Part shown: piece after piece, positions 1 to 8,586 of the stretch
Numbering within the stretch: the stretch's first letter is position 1
Layout: the number at the start of each line of letters is the position of its first letter
Origin: Bacteroidales bacterium
GTDB taxonomy: Bacteria > Bacteroidota > Bacteroidia > Bacteroidales > Marinilabiliaceae
Direction: 5' to 3'
Assembly: GCA_024401295.1 (NCBI GenBank)
Contig: JAKSLG010000010.1
Coordinates: 1 to 64,000, forward strand
Length of the DNA stretch: 64,000 nucleotides
The notes under the pieces: model-generated
The model's database searches: none
The model's input: only the letters and a program-made list of their open reading frames with translations
Told to the model about the DNA's origin: nothing
Program-made: the position numbers and the translations under genes

Positions 1-40
1 CTTAACGCTGATCTTACCGATTTTTTTTAACGCAAACAGC

Positions 41-194
41 TCAAGGCGACTTTTTTGGCTTCGTTGAAGCCATTTTTGAAGGTGACTTTTTGCTTGAGCG
101 GTGTCACTCCACTGAGGCGGCATTTCTCTCTTGATGTTCTTCACACTAAAAACAACAGGTCAAGGCGACACTTATGGCTTCGTTGAAGCCATTT
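41..194 (+). repeat. Two direct copies of a 35-bp element carrying a perfect small hairpin
   Basis: Both copies (41-75 and 160-194) read TCAAGGCGAC, then five or six variable bases, then GGCTTCGTTGAAGCC and ATTT. The 15-base core is a perfect 6-bp stem with a 3-base loop. The copies are 119 bp apart and nearly identical outside the short spacer. They could be dispersed palindromic elements, a processed RNA, or a duplicated terminator. Confidence 0.6.
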
Positions 195-303
195 CGGAAC
201 TAAATTAAAAACGACCTCTTCTGTTCTGCATTGGCTCTTGCCTACGCCGAACAGAGATAATAGACGATGTCTGTTGAAGACAGACGTTGATGAAGAAAAA
301 GAG

Positions 304-332
304 GGCATGTCAAAACAGGCATGCCTTTTTTT
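304..332 (+). terminator. Rho-independent-type terminator
   Basis: GGCATG (304-309) pairs with CATGCC (320-325) and is followed at once by seven T. It would end a plus-strand transcript entering from the left edge. Confidence 0.55.
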
Positions 333-381
333 GCGACGACGGCAAGGAGAAGCGGGATTTGTGCTTAATATCCGCATGAAA

Positions 382-413
382 TTTGTGAGTTGTAAAATTC
401 TTTTCTAAATTTG
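382..413 (+). promoter_or_regulatory. Bacteroidota-type promoter for the OmpH-like gene
   Basis: TTTG at 382-385, a 20-bp spacer, and TAAATTTG at 406-413 match the -33/-7 pattern of the Bacteroidota primary sigma factor. Transcription would start near 420, leaving a leader of about 25 nt before the ATG at 445. Confidence 0.8.
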
Positions 414-444
414 CCCTTCAAAATAATATACGTTATAAAGTAAG

Positions 445-1020
445 ATGAAAAAATTTATAGTATTTGCTTCGGCCATTGCAGCTCTGTTTGCATCAACCGG
501 ATGCCAGCAGAATGCAGCACAGCCAGCAGCTTGCGCATCAGATTCAACATTGTCGATTGCCTATATCAATACAGACTCATTGCTCGTCAACTATGAGTAC
601 GCTCAGACATTGAACGATCAGCTCATGAGCAAGGGCGAGGCATCTCGTGCAGACTTCAACCAGAAATATCGCGTATTCCAGCAGGATGCGATTGATTTCC
701 AGCGTAAGGTGCAGAACAATGCATTCCTCTCGATGGATCGTGCACAGAAGGAGCAGCAGCGCCTTCAGAAGGTTGAGCAGGATCTGGCAGAACTCGAGAA
801 CAAGCTCACTAACGAGATTGCTCAGGAGCAGGCACGTATGAGCAAGGAGCTTCAGGACACTCTCAATGCGTTCCTTGCCGACTATGCAACAGGTCGCTAC
901 AGCCTCGTTCTCAACACGAGCATGATGAACAACACGGTTCTCTATGCAGCTCCAGGCATCGACATCACCGGTGAGGTGATTGAGAAGCTCAACGGCCGCT
1001 ACAAAGCTTCAAAGAAGTAA
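445..1020 (+). CDS. OmpH/Skp-family periplasmic chaperone-like lipoprotein
   Basis: A 191-residue protein with a lipoprotein signal (hydrophobic stretch ending in STGCQQ, so Cys20 would be lipidated). The mature part is rich in Gln, Glu and Lys, with long helical coiled-coil character around residues 60-140. It ends with the typical OmpH/Skp beta-strand pattern (YSLVLNTSMMNNTVLYA, then DITGEVIEKLN). Skp-family proteins hold unfolded outer-membrane proteins in the periplasm; a lipidated form is common in Bacteroidota. It is transcribed alone: a strong promoter lies 32 bp upstream and a terminator follows at 1048. The family call is from sequence pattern; its client proteins are unknown. Confidence 0.85.
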   Translation: MKKFIVFASAIAALFASTGCQQNAAQPAACASDSTLSIAYINTDSLLVNYEYAQTLNDQLMSKGEASRADFNQKYRVFQQDAIDFQRKVQNNAFLSMDRAQKEQQRLQKVEQDLAELENKLTNEIAQEQARMSKELQDTLNAFLADYATGRYSLVLNTSMMNNTVLYAAPGIDITGEVIEKLNGRYKASKK

Positions 1021-1047
1021 GAGATACAAGAAAATATAGATTGCAGA

Positions 1048-1079
1048 GCCGCGCAGAGATGTGCGGCTTTGTTGTTTTT
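1048..1079 (+). terminator. Terminator after the OmpH-like gene
   Basis: GCCGCGCA (1048-1055), loop GAGA, TGTGCGGC (1060-1067): an 8-bp stem with one G-U pair, followed by a T-rich run. From here to about 1253 the DNA is AT-rich and holds nothing else recognisable. Confidence 0.75.
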
Positions 1080-1253
1080 ATGATAGAAAACGACATTATT
1101 TGCACCAAAACTGCATATTTATTCGAATAAATGGCATTTTCAGGACAGAAAGCATAATTGTAAAAAAGCACATTACATGCTTAAAAAATATTAATTTTCA
1201 GCAAAACAGGCATTTTTGCGAATGTACTATAATCAAAAATAACTGCAAATACA

Positions 1254-1261
1254 TAAATTTG
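1254..1261 (+). promoter_or_regulatory. -7 promoter box for the CoA-transferase gene
   Basis: TAAATTTG matches the TAnnTTTG consensus and lies 35 bp before the start codon. No clear TTTG is found at the expected upstream spacing, so only half of the promoter is supported. Confidence 0.5.
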
Positions 1262-1296
1262 CAACATAAACGAAGAACATTCAAAACATAATAAAT

Positions 1297-2781
1297 ATGC
1301 AATATCCTTTCATTACAGCAGAAGAAGCAGCAGAATTCATAAAAAATGACTATGTCATTGGAATTGGTGGATTCTCATCGGTTGGTACACCAAAAGCAGT
1401 AACAGAGGCATTGGCAAAAAAAGCTGAAGCAGAACACGCGAAGGGCAATCCATTCCAGATCAGCCTTATAGCCGGCGGTTCGACAGGCGATCAGATTGAC
1501 GGTGCATTGTCGCGTGCGAAGGCGATGAAGTTCCGTGCAGGCTTCCAGTCGAACAAGGATTTGCGTACAGCGATCAACAAGGGCGAAGTCCAGTATTCGG
1601 ACATTCACCTTTCGCATGTAGCTCAGGACCTTCGCTACGGTTTCTTGGGTCACATGGATGTTGCGATCATTGAGGCAGCAGACATCACTCCAGAGGGCGA
1701 GCTCGTGTTGACGACATCAGTAGGCGTCACTCCGACAATTGCGAAGTCGGCAGACAAGATTATCGTAGAGCTCAACGAGCGTCACCCTGCGAAGATCATC
1801 GGCATGCATGACCTTTATGAGCCAATCAACCCTCCATATCGTCGCGAGATTCCAATCTACACATCGTCGGACCGCATTGGCGACCGTACATTGAAGGTTG
1901 ATCCGAAGAAGGTTCTCGGCGTTGTCCGCACGAATCTTTCAGACAGCATTGCAGCATTCACAAAACCAGATCCTGTGACAACAAAGATCGGCGAGAATGT
2001 TGCAGAATTCCTCATCAACGAGCTTCGCAAGGGCCGCATTCCAAAGGAATTCCTTCCATTGCAGAGTGGCGTGGGCAACATTGCAAATGCCGTGCTCGGA
2101 GGTCTTGGCTCATGCCCAGACATTCCTGCATTCACAATGTTCACGGAGGTTATCCAGAACTCGGTTATCGGCTTGATGAAGGAAGGTCGCATCACATTTG
2201 CGAGTGGTTCTTCGCTCACATTGTCGGACGACGTTCTCCAAACAGTATATGACGACTACGACTTCTTCAAGGACAAGCTGATGCTCCGTCCACAGGAAGT
2301 GAGCAACCATCCAGAGCTTTGCCGCCGTCTGGGTATCATCGCAATCAATACAGCTCTCGAGGCCGATATCTTCGGCAACGTGAACTCGACAAACGTATGC
2401 GGTTCGAAGATGATGAACGGCATCGGCGGTTCGGCAGACTTCTCGCGCAACGCATATCTGTCAATCTTTACATGTCCGTCAGTTGCGAAGGGCGGCGTGA
2501 TTTCGGCCATCGTTCCAATGGCGAGCCATATTGACTCTTCAGAGAACTCAGTCAGAATTATTGCAACAGAGCAGGGCGTTGCCGACTTGCGTGGCAAGAG
2601 CCCACTGCAGAAGGCTCAGACAATCATCGAGAACTGCGTTCACCCAGAATACAAAGAGATGCTCTGGGACTACCTGAAGATTACAGCAGGCAATGCCCAC
2701 ACGCCAATGAATCTCAAGAAAGCGCTTGCAATGCACATTGCTTTCGAGGAGACAGGCGACATGCGCAACACGAAGTTCTAA
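1297..2781 (+). CDS. Acetyl-CoA hydrolase/CoA-transferase family protein
   Basis: A 494-residue cytoplasmic enzyme of the family that includes succinyl-CoA:acetate CoA-transferase and acetyl-CoA hydrolase. The N-terminal half carries the glycine-rich CoA-transferase loop (IGIGGFSSVGTPKAV and IAGGSTGDQ). The C-terminal half has SGVGNIANAVL, then FTEVIQ, in which Glu284 is the expected catalytic glutamate that forms the glutamyl-CoA intermediate. SSENSVRIIATEQGVADLRG is typical of the family. In anaerobic Bacteroidota such enzymes swap CoA between succinate, acetate and propionate during fermentation, but the exact substrate pair cannot be read from sequence. The gene is monocistronic, with a terminator just downstream. 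Confidence 0.9.
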   Translation: MQYPFITAEEAAEFIKNDYVIGIGGFSSVGTPKAVTEALAKKAEAEHAKGNPFQISLIAGGSTGDQIDGALSRAKAMKFRAGFQSNKDLRTAINKGEVQYSDIHLSHVAQDLRYGFLGHMDVAIIEAADITPEGELVLTTSVGVTPTIAKSADKIIVELNERHPAKIIGMHDLYEPINPPYRREIPIYTSSDRIGDRTLKVDPKKVLGVVRTNLSDSIAAFTKPDPVTTKIGENVAEFLINELRKGRIPKEFLPLQSGVGNIANAVLGGLGSCPDIPAFTMFTEVIQNSVIGLMKEGRITFASGSSLTLSDDVLQTVYDDYDFFKDKLMLRPQEVSNHPELCRRLGIIAINTALEADIFGNVNSTNVCGSKMMNGIGGSADFSRNAYLSIFTCPSVAKGGVISAIVPMASHIDSSENSVRIIATEQGVADLRGKSPLQKAQTIIENCVHPEYKEMLWDYLKITAGNAHTPMNLKKALAMHIAFEETGDMRNTKF

Positions 2782-2806
2782 AACATAGAAATGATATGAT
2801 TGAAAG

Positions 2807-2840
2807 ACCTGGAGTTGACACTTCAGGTTTTTCTTTTTTA
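2807..2840 (+). terminator. Terminator after the CoA-transferase gene
   Basis: ACCTG (2807-2811) pairs with CAGGT (2824-2828), with partial pairing inside the loop, followed by a T-rich run TTTTTCTTTTTT. Confidence 0.65.
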
Positions 2841-2889
2841 TATGGGTATGTGATAGGCATAAAAATATCAGATACACAAAAAAAATGCG

Positions 2890-2897
2890 TATATTTG
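2890..2897 (+). promoter_or_regulatory. -7 promoter box of the suf operon
   Basis: TATATTTG matches TAnnTTTG and lies 25 bp before the sufB ATG. A good -33 TTTG is not visible at 19-21 bp. The box fits best with the ATG at 2923 as the start, giving a very short leader. Confidence 0.5.
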
Positions 2898-2922
2898 CAG
2901 ACTTGAATTGCAACGTTGCAAA

Positions 2923-4380
2923 ATGGACCAAGAACAGAATAAAATAGAGCCGATTGGCTCGGAGGAATACAAGTACGGCTTCACATCGGACATTGAGACG
3001 GAGGTGATACCGAAGGGCATCAGCAAGGAGATTGTGCGCCTCATCTCGGCGAAGAAAGGAGAACCGGAATGGATGCTCGATTTCCGCCTGAAAGCGTATA
3101 AGCATTGGCAGAAGCTCAACGACGAAGGGCAGATGCCGACATGGGCGCATCTTGATATTCCAGAGATTGATTTTCAGAATATTATATATTACGCTGCACC
3201 GAAGCAGAAGAAGCAGTTGAGCAGCATGGACGAAGTTGATCCGGCCATTCGCGAGACATTTGACAAGCTCGGCATTTCGCTTGACGAGCAGAAGAAGCTG
3301 TCGAACGTGGCTGTAGATGCCGTGCTCGACTCGTCGTCGGTGAAGACCACATTTCATGCAGAGCTCGCAAAGAAGGGAATCATATTCTGCTCGATAAGCG
3401 AGGCAATAAAGAATCATCCGGAGCTGATAAAGAAATATCTCGGAAGCGTCGTGCCACACACGGACAACTTCTATGCGGCGCTGAATGCTGCAGTATTCTC
3501 GGACGGTTCGTTCGTATATATTCCAAAGGGCGTACGCTGTCCGATGGAGCTTTCGACATATTTCCGCATCAACGCGATGAACACAGGCCAGTTCGAGAGG
3601 ACGCTCATCGTGGCCGACGACGAGAGCTACGTGAGCTATCTCGAAGGATGCACAGCGCCACAGCGTGACGAAAACCAGCTGCACGCGGCGATAGTCGAGA
3701 TTGTCGTGATGAACAATGCCGAAGTGAAATATTCGACAGTTCAGAACTGGTATCCGGGCGACAAGGACGGCAAGGGCGGCATATACAATTTCGTCACAAA
3801 GCGTGCCATCTGCAAGGGTGACAACTCGAAGATCTCGTGGACACAGGTTGAGACCGGCTCGGCAATCACATGGAAGTATCCATCGTGCATACTGAAGGGC
3901 AACAACTCGGTGGGCGAGTTCTATTCAGTAGCCGTCACGAACAACATGCAGCAGGCCGACACCGGCACGAAGATGATACACCTCGGAAAGAACACCAAGA
4001 GCACGATCATCTCGAAAGGCATTTCGGCGGGCAGAAGCCAGAACTCGTACAGAGGTCTTGTGAGAGTGGCCAAGGATGCCGACGGAGCAAGAAACTATTC
4101 GCAATGTGACTCGCTGCTGATGGGCGACAAATGCGGAGCGCATACATTCCCATACGCCGACATACATAACCCTACGGCACAGGTGGAGCACGAGGCGACA
4201 ACTTCGAAGATAAGCGAAGACCAGATATTCTATTGCAATCAGCGAGGCATAAAGACAGAAGACGCGATAGGACTCATCGTGAACGGCTATGCGAAGGATG
4301 TGCTTTCGAAGTTGCCACTTGAATTTGCGGTTGAGGCACAGAAGCTGCTTCAGATATCGCTCGAAAACAGCGTAGGATAA
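2923..4380 (+). CDS. sufB: Fe-S cluster assembly scaffold protein SufB
   Basis: A 485-residue SufB. With SufC and SufD it forms the SufBC2D scaffold on which Fe-S clusters are built in the cytoplasm. The protein follows the family end to end: the N-terminal [17 protein letters not shown], the beta-helix core with [14 protein letters not shown], and the C-terminal [11 protein letters not shown], whose Cys matches the cluster-binding Cys405 of E. coli SufB, followed by [13 protein letters not shown]. The reading frame could be extended to a TTG at 2908, but that start falls within a few bases of the promoter box; the ATG at 2923 gives the usual N terminus. It is the first gene of the suf operon; sufC follows after an unusually long 248-bp spacer. 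Confidence 0.95.
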   Translation: MDQEQNKIEPIGSEEYKYGFTSDIETEVIPKGISKEIVRLISAKKGEPEWMLDFRLKAYKHWQKLNDEGQMPTWAHLDIPEIDFQNIIYYAAPKQKKQLSSMDEVDPAIRETFDKLGISLDEQKKLSNVAVDAVLDSSSVKTTFHAELAKKGIIFCSISEAIKNHPELIKKYLGSVVPHTDNFYAALNAAVFSDGSFVYIPKGVRCPMELSTYFRINAMNTGQFERTLIVADDESYVSYLEGCTAPQRDENQLHAAIVEIVVMNNAEVKYSTVQNWYPGDKDGKGGIYNFVTKRAICKGDNSKISWTQVETGSAITWKYPSCILKGNNSVGEFYSVAVTNNMQQADTGTKMIHLGKNTKSTIISKGISAGRSQNSYRGLVRVAKDADGARNYSQCDSLLMGDKCGAHTFPYADIHNPTAQVEHEATTSKISEDQIFYCNQRGIKTEDAIGLIVNGYAKDVLSKLPLEFAVEAQKLLQISLENSVG

Positions 4381-4383
4381 TTG

Positions 4384-4616
4384 TCTGAATCAGGATTTAA
4401 GGATTTGAGGATTCTGACTTGCGGATGAACTATGATGATTTGACATATAAAACAAATGTACATCTGGCCCAAGCGAAGAATTATGTTGTAGCATACAATA
4501 GGACTATTAATAAACTTTGGTTCAGAAAGCTTACAAGTCAAAAAAGTATATAACAAGAAATATCAGACTCAGGATAACATCATGGAAATAAAAAAATCCT
4601 TGAATCCTGATTCAGA
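4384..4616. mobile_element. MITE-like segment with 23-bp inverted ends inside the suf operon
   Basis: Arms at 4384-4406 and 4594-4616 are reverse complements with a single mismatch. The left end contains a threefold 8-bp tandem motif (AGGATTTA, AGGATTTG, AGGATTCT at 4392-4415). Inside lies a small open frame, 4425-4553, of 42 codons that begins MNYDDLTYK; it has no recognised family and may not be translated. No clear target-site duplication is seen. The segment explains why the sufB-sufC gap is 248 bp while the next gaps are tens of bases. Whether this is a transposon derivative or a folded RNA between the two genes is not decided by sequence alone. Confidence 0.55.
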
Positions 4617-4628
4617 AAACAAACAGAT

Positions 4629-5381
4629 ATGCTAAAGATAGAGAACCTGCATGCCACAGTAGAAGGCAAAGAGATATTGCGAGGCATCAACCTTGAGATC
4701 AACGAAGGCGAAGTGCACGCCATCATGGGTCCGAACGGATCGGGCAAGAGTACGCTTTCGGCCGTCCTGGCAGGAAATCCTGCATATACAGTGACCGAAG
4801 GCAAAGTGACCTTCAACGGCAAAGATCTTCTTGCCATGTCGCCAGAAGACAGAGCGAACGAAGGTCTGTTTCTCTCGTTCCAGTATCCGGTCGAGATACC
4901 GGGCGTCAGCATGACCAACTTCATGAAGGCCGCACTCAACGGCAAGCGCAAATATCAGGGACTTGAGCCGCTTTCGGCATCGGAATTCCTGAAGCTTCAG
5001 CGCGAGAAGAAGAAATTTGTCGAGATAAACAACGACCTTACCAACCGTTCGGTCAACGAAGGCTTTTCGGGTGGCGAGAAGAAGAAGAACGAGATATTCC
5101 AGATGGCAATGCTCGAGCCGACATTGCGAATACTCGACGAGACAGACTCAGGTCTTGACATCGACGCACTTCGCATCGTTGCGACAGGCGTGACAAAGCT
5201 CAAGAACGAGAAGAACGCGACAATCGTCATCACACACTATCAGCGATTGCTCGACTATATCGTTCCGGACTTCGTGCATATCCTCTATCATGGCCGCATC
5301 GTCATGACAGACACAAAGGACCTTGTTCAGAAGCTCGAGAAAGACGGATACGACTGGATAAAAGAGCAGTTTCCTGATTAA
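4629..5381 (+). CDS. sufC: Fe-S cluster assembly ATPase SufC
   Basis: A 250-residue ABC-type ATPase that drives conformational change in the SufBC2D scaffold. Walker A is GPNGSGKST with Lys40. The ABC signature is FSGGEKKKNEI, characteristic of SufC. Walker B with the SufC-specific tail reads LRILDETDSGLDIDAL, and the switch histidine is in IVITHYQRLL. Length is normal for the family. It lies 248 bp after sufB, beyond the inverted-repeat segment, and 15 bp before the likely sufD ATG. Confidence 0.97.
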   Translation: MLKIENLHATVEGKEILRGINLEINEGEVHAIMGPNGSGKSTLSAVLAGNPAYTVTEGKVTFNGKDLLAMSPEDRANEGLFLSFQYPVEIPGVSMTNFMKAALNGKRKYQGLEPLSASEFLKLQREKKKFVEINNDLTNRSVNEGFSGGEKKKNEIFQMAMLEPTLRILDETDSGLDIDALRIVATGVTKLKNEKNATIVITHYQRLLDYIVPDFVHILYHGRIVMTDTKDLVQKLEKDGYDWIKEQFPD

Positions 5382-5396
5382 CGCTAATTGATTGAT

Positions 5397-6449
5397 ATGC
5401 AGATAAACGACTATATAGAAGCATTGCCGACACATCGAGACGAGAATTATCTCTACACCGATGCGCGAGATGCGATGGAGCCGGTCGAAGACGTAGTGAA
5501 CGCCTCGATTGATGCGACAGGCATTGGCGGCAGCGTAGTTGGCAAAGTGCTTAACGTGGCCGATTGCGGAGCTGTTGAAAGCGCGATAGCACAGGAGCTT
5601 GTAAACCTCAACACTGTAGTCATAAGCGATGTGCTCGGCATTGAATTCAACGAAGAGAATCCGACACCCGTCGAGGTCATGCTCAGCAGCGAAGGCGGAA
5701 AGAGCGTGCTGGCACAGAGCAGAGTTGACATCGTTGCAACCGAGAACTCAAAGAGCCAGATGATTGTTCGCACAAACGGATTGAAGTCGGCAGCGAACTG
5801 CGTGATGAGCATAGACGTGAAAGCAAACGCCACACTTGACGTGGTATTTGTGCAGACAGAGAAGAACGATGCGCCAGTATTCGTCTCGACCACAGCCAAC
5901 GTGGCAGAAGGAGCGAAACTCAGCATCTCGACAATCAATATAAACCCGGGATTTGTGCGAAACAACGTACAAGTCAACCTCGAAGGAGAGCATTCGCATC
6001 TTGCGCTGAACGGTGTATATGAGGCCGACGGCGGACACGTGGACAACACGACACTCGTCAACCACCTTGTGCCGAACTGCACATCGGAAGAGCTGTACAA
6101 AGGCGTGTTGAACGGAGATGCGAAAGGTGCGTTTGCAGGACGAATAGTCGTTGCACCAGATGCGCAGAAGACATCTGCACAACAGACAAACAGGAACATG
6201 CTCCTTTCGACAGATGCGCATGCATACGCAAAGCCACAGCTTGAGATATATGCCGATGACGTCAAGTGTTCGCACGGTGCGACATCGGGTCAGATCGATC
6301 AGACACAACTCTTCTACATGCAGCAGAGAGGCATCGACAAGCAGACAGCCATGCGCCTTCTGACATCGGCCTTCGCGCTTGAAGTAGTGAACAAGATACC
6401 GGTCGAGAGCGTCCGCAACGAGATTGCATCACTCGCAAACATTGAATAA
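5397..6449 (+). CDS. sufD: Fe-S cluster assembly protein SufD
   Basis: A 350-residue SufD, the SufB paralogue in the SufBC2D complex, needed for iron entry. The N-terminal third is divergent, as usual. The C-terminal beta-helix carries the conserved block VKCSHGATSGQID, with the histidine required in E. coli SufD, followed by LFYMQQRGID. The start is taken as ATG 5397 (MQINDYIEALP); the frame is open to a TTG at 5388, which adds three residues without support. It sits 15 bp after sufC and 27 bp before sufS. Confidence 0.93.
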   Translation: MQINDYIEALPTHRDENYLYTDARDAMEPVEDVVNASIDATGIGGSVVGKVLNVADCGAVESAIAQELVNLNTVVISDVLGIEFNEENPTPVEVMLSSEGGKSVLAQSRVDIVATENSKSQMIVRTNGLKSAANCVMSIDVKANATLDVVFVQTEKNDAPVFVSTTANVAEGAKLSISTININPGFVRNNVQVNLEGEHSHLALNGVYEADGGHVDNTTLVNHLVPNCTSEELYKGVLNGDAKGAFAGRIVVAPDAQKTSAQQTNRNMLLSTDAHAYAKPQLEIYADDVKCSHGATSGQIDQTQLFYMQQRGIDKQTAMRLLTSAFALEVVNKIPVESVRNEIASLANIE

Positions 6450-6476
6450 GCATAAAAAAAGTTCATCCGCAAATAA

Positions 6477-7694
6477 ATGTTCGACATAGCCAACATACGC
6501 AGTCAGTTTCCAATACTCAGCGAAACGGTGTACGGCAAGCCACTTGTCTATCTCGACAATGGCGCAACCACACAAAAGCCACAATGTGTGCTCGACGTGG
6601 TGAACGACATATATATGCATAAAAACGCCAACATACACCGCGGCGTACATCATCTGAGCAACGTCTGCACGGACCTTTTCGAGCAGGCGCGCAAGACTGT
6701 GGCACGACACATCAACGCACTCTCGGATGCAGAAATCATCTTCACACGCGGAACGACCGAAGCAATCAACCTGTTGGCATTCTCATTTGGCGAGACATAT
6801 TGCCGTCCGGATGACGAGATCGTCATCACGACCATGGAACACCACGCCAACATCGTGCCATGGCAGATGCTCTGCGAACGCAAGAAGATGAAACTGCGCG
6901 TTGCAAAGATAAGCGACAAGGGCGAGCTCGACACTGATCATCTATATTCACTCCTCAACGAAAGAACGCGCCTCGTATGCGTTGCACACGTCTCCAACGT
7001 GATGGGAACAGTCAACCCTGTGAAGCAAATCATCGGCAAAGCGCATGCGATGGGCATTCCCGTGCTTGTTGACGCCGCACAATCGATGCCGCACAAGAAC
7101 ATCGACGTTCAGGACCTCGACTGTGACTTCATGGCATTTTCGGGACACAAAATGTATGCTCCCAACGGAAGCGGCGCACTCTACGGCAAGGCAAAATGGC
7201 TCAATGAAATGGTGCCATACCACGGCGGTGGCGAGATGATTGAGAAAGTCACATTCGAAAAGACGACATACAACCAGCTGCCATTCAAATTTGAAGCAGG
7301 CACGCCAGACTACATAAGCGCAATAGGGCTCGGCAGAGCCATTGAGTTCATGGAGGAGATCGGCATGGACAACATTGAGCGACACGAGCACGAACTTGTT
7401 AAATATGCCATCGAACGACTCGGCGCAATCAAAGATCTTCGCTTCATAGGCGAGGCAGCCGATCATTCGAGTGCAGTCTCATTCCTCGTCGGGAACATTC
7501 ACCCATACGACACAGGCATGATACTCGACAAGATGGGCGTTGCCGTCAGGACAGGCCATCATTGTGCGCAACCGCTGATGGACAGAATGGGCATAACAGG
7601 CACCGTGAGAGCTTCGTTTGCCATCTACAACACCAAAGAGGAGATTGACAAGCTCGTCGAAGCTGTTGAAAGAGTCCGAATGATGATGATGTAA
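6477..7694 (+). CDS. sufS: Cysteine desulfurase SufS
   Basis: A 405-residue PLP enzyme of the class V aminotransferase fold that takes sulfur from L-cysteine and gives it to SufE. The PLP lysine is Lys225 in FSGHKMYAPNG, and the catalytic cysteine that carries the persulfide is Cys363 in RTGHHCAQPLM. TTEAINLLAFS and MEHHANIVPWQ are standard SufS blocks. Length and motifs match group II (SufS) rather than IscS. It is followed by sufE after 28 bp. Confidence 0.96.
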   Translation: MFDIANIRSQFPILSETVYGKPLVYLDNGATTQKPQCVLDVVNDIYMHKNANIHRGVHHLSNVCTDLFEQARKTVARHINALSDAEIIFTRGTTEAINLLAFSFGETYCRPDDEIVITTMEHHANIVPWQMLCERKKMKLRVAKISDKGELDTDHLYSLLNERTRLVCVAHVSNVMGTVNPVKQIIGKAHAMGIPVLVDAAQSMPHKNIDVQDLDCDFMAFSGHKMYAPNGSGALYGKAKWLNEMVPYHGGGEMIEKVTFEKTTYNQLPFKFEAGTPDYISAIGLGRAIEFMEEIGMDNIERHEHELVKYAIERLGAIKDLRFIGEAADHSSAVSFLVGNIHPYDTGMILDKMGVAVRTGHHCAQPLMDRMGITGTVRASFAIYNTKEEIDKLVEAVERVRMMMM

Positions 7695-7722
7695 GAAACA
7701 AAAAAGACACAAGCATATAACA

Positions 7723-8145
7723 ATGACAATCAACGAGATACAAGACGAAATCGCAGAGGAGTTCAGCGACTACAGCGACTGGATGGACAAATACTCTTAC
7801 CTCATTGAGATAGGCAACGACATGCCGCCATATCCCGAAGAGCACAGAGTTCAGCAGAACGTGATTGAAGGCTGCCAGAGCACCGTATGGATCAACGCGT
7901 CGCTCAACGATGACAAGACATTGCATTTCGATGCCGATGCCGATGCGATAATCGTGAAAGGCATCGTCGGCCTGCTCATCCGCGTTCTCTCTGAGCATAC
8001 GCCAGACGAGATACTCAATGCCGATCTCTATTTCATCGACAAAATAGGCCTGAAAGAGAACCTCACCCCTACCCGTTCGAACGGTCTGCTCGCCATGATC
8101 AAGCAGATGAAGCTATATGCGATGGCTTTTTCGGTCAAGGGATAG
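7723..8145 (+). CDS. sufE: Sulfur acceptor protein SufE
   Basis: A 140-residue SufE. It accepts the persulfide sulfur from SufS and hands it to SufB. The active-site cysteine is in VIEGCQSTVWI, and the N-terminal helix pattern (EEFSDYSDWMDKYSYLIE) is typical of the family. Placement directly after sufS fits a partnered pair. Confidence 0.95.
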   Translation: MTINEIQDEIAEEFSDYSDWMDKYSYLIEIGNDMPPYPEEHRVQQNVIEGCQSTVWINASLNDDKTLHFDADADAIIVKGIVGLLIRVLSEHTPDEILNADLYFIDKIGLKENLTPTRSNGLLAMIKQMKLYAMAFSVKG

Positions 8146-8186
8146 CGAACATTTTTTAAGCAGAGTTTTATAAGTTCACATACTTC

Positions 8187-8516
8187 ATGGAACAGAAGGA
8201 AGAAGTAACGCCACAATCGCTCGAAGTCAGAGTGATAGAGGCATTGAAACAGATATACGACCCAGAGATACCAGTCAACATCTACGACCTCGGTCTTGTC
8301 TATAAGATTGAAGTTGATGACGACCTGTCGGTACACATCGTGATGACGCTCACGACGCCAAACTGTCCGGAAGTGGAGTCGTTGCCGGAAGAGGTCATGT
8401 CGCTCGTGCAAGGTCTCAACGGCGTAAAGCAAGTTGAGGTCAACCTCACTTTTGATCCACCATGGAGCCAGGAGAACCTCTCGGAGGAGGCTCGTCTTGA
8501 ATTGGGACTTCTATAA
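8187..8516 (+). CDS. sufT: SufT-like DUF59 Fe-S assembly factor
   Basis: A 109-residue protein of the MIP18/DUF59 (SufT) family, thought to help mature Fe-S proteins. It has the family hallmark DPEIPVNIYDLGLVYKI near residues 26-42 and the conserved TTPNCP with its single cysteine. It is the last gene of the suf operon, 41 bp after sufE, and is followed by a strong hairpin. The biochemical role of SufT is less settled than that of the other suf genes. Confidence 0.9.
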   Translation: MEQKEEVTPQSLEVRVIEALKQIYDPEIPVNIYDLGLVYKIEVDDDLSVHIVMTLTTPNCPEVESLPEEVMSLVQGLNGVKQVEVNLTFDPPWSQENLSEEARLELGLL

Positions 8517-8541
8517 GAGAATCATAATACACAAAGACAAA

Positions 8542-8586
8542 CCACAGAGGCGGATTTCAGGAACACCCCGAAACCCGCCTCTGTGG
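8542..8586 (+). terminator. Long hairpin closing the suf operon
   Basis: CCACAGAGGCGG (8542-8553) and CCGCCTCTGTGG (8575-8586) form a perfect 12-bp stem, with further TTTC/GAAA pairing inside the loop. No T run follows, so it may protect the 3' end or act as an imperfect terminator. Confidence 0.6.

Larger units (their letters stand above)
1..444. other. Non-coding leader region with repeated hairpins, a terminator and a promoter
   Basis: No convincing gene is seen in these 444 bases. The segment holds two copies of a hairpin-bearing element (41-75 and 160-194). Further foldable stretches follow, including CTGTTC pairing with GAACAG around 220-250 and GTCTGT pairing with ACAGAC around 266-282. 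A terminator-like hairpin lies at 304-332 and a full promoter at 382-413. The order hairpins, then terminator, then promoter would fit the 3' end of an upstream transcript or a small structured RNA ending near 332. No known RNA family was recognised. Confidence 0.5.

Noticed and set aside
141-377. Minus-strand open frame of 78 codons at the left edge
   Set aside because: It runs across the duplicated hairpin and the terminator, and has no family resemblance or promoter.
1061-1291. Plus-strand open frame of 76 codons before the CoA-transferase
   Set aside because: It starts in the terminator of the previous gene and overlaps the promoter box of the next; composition is that of AT-rich spacer DNA.
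2908-2922. TTG start of sufB giving five extra residues
   Set aside because: The TTG lies only 11 bp after the -7 promoter box, and the ATG at 2923 gives the usual SufB N terminus.
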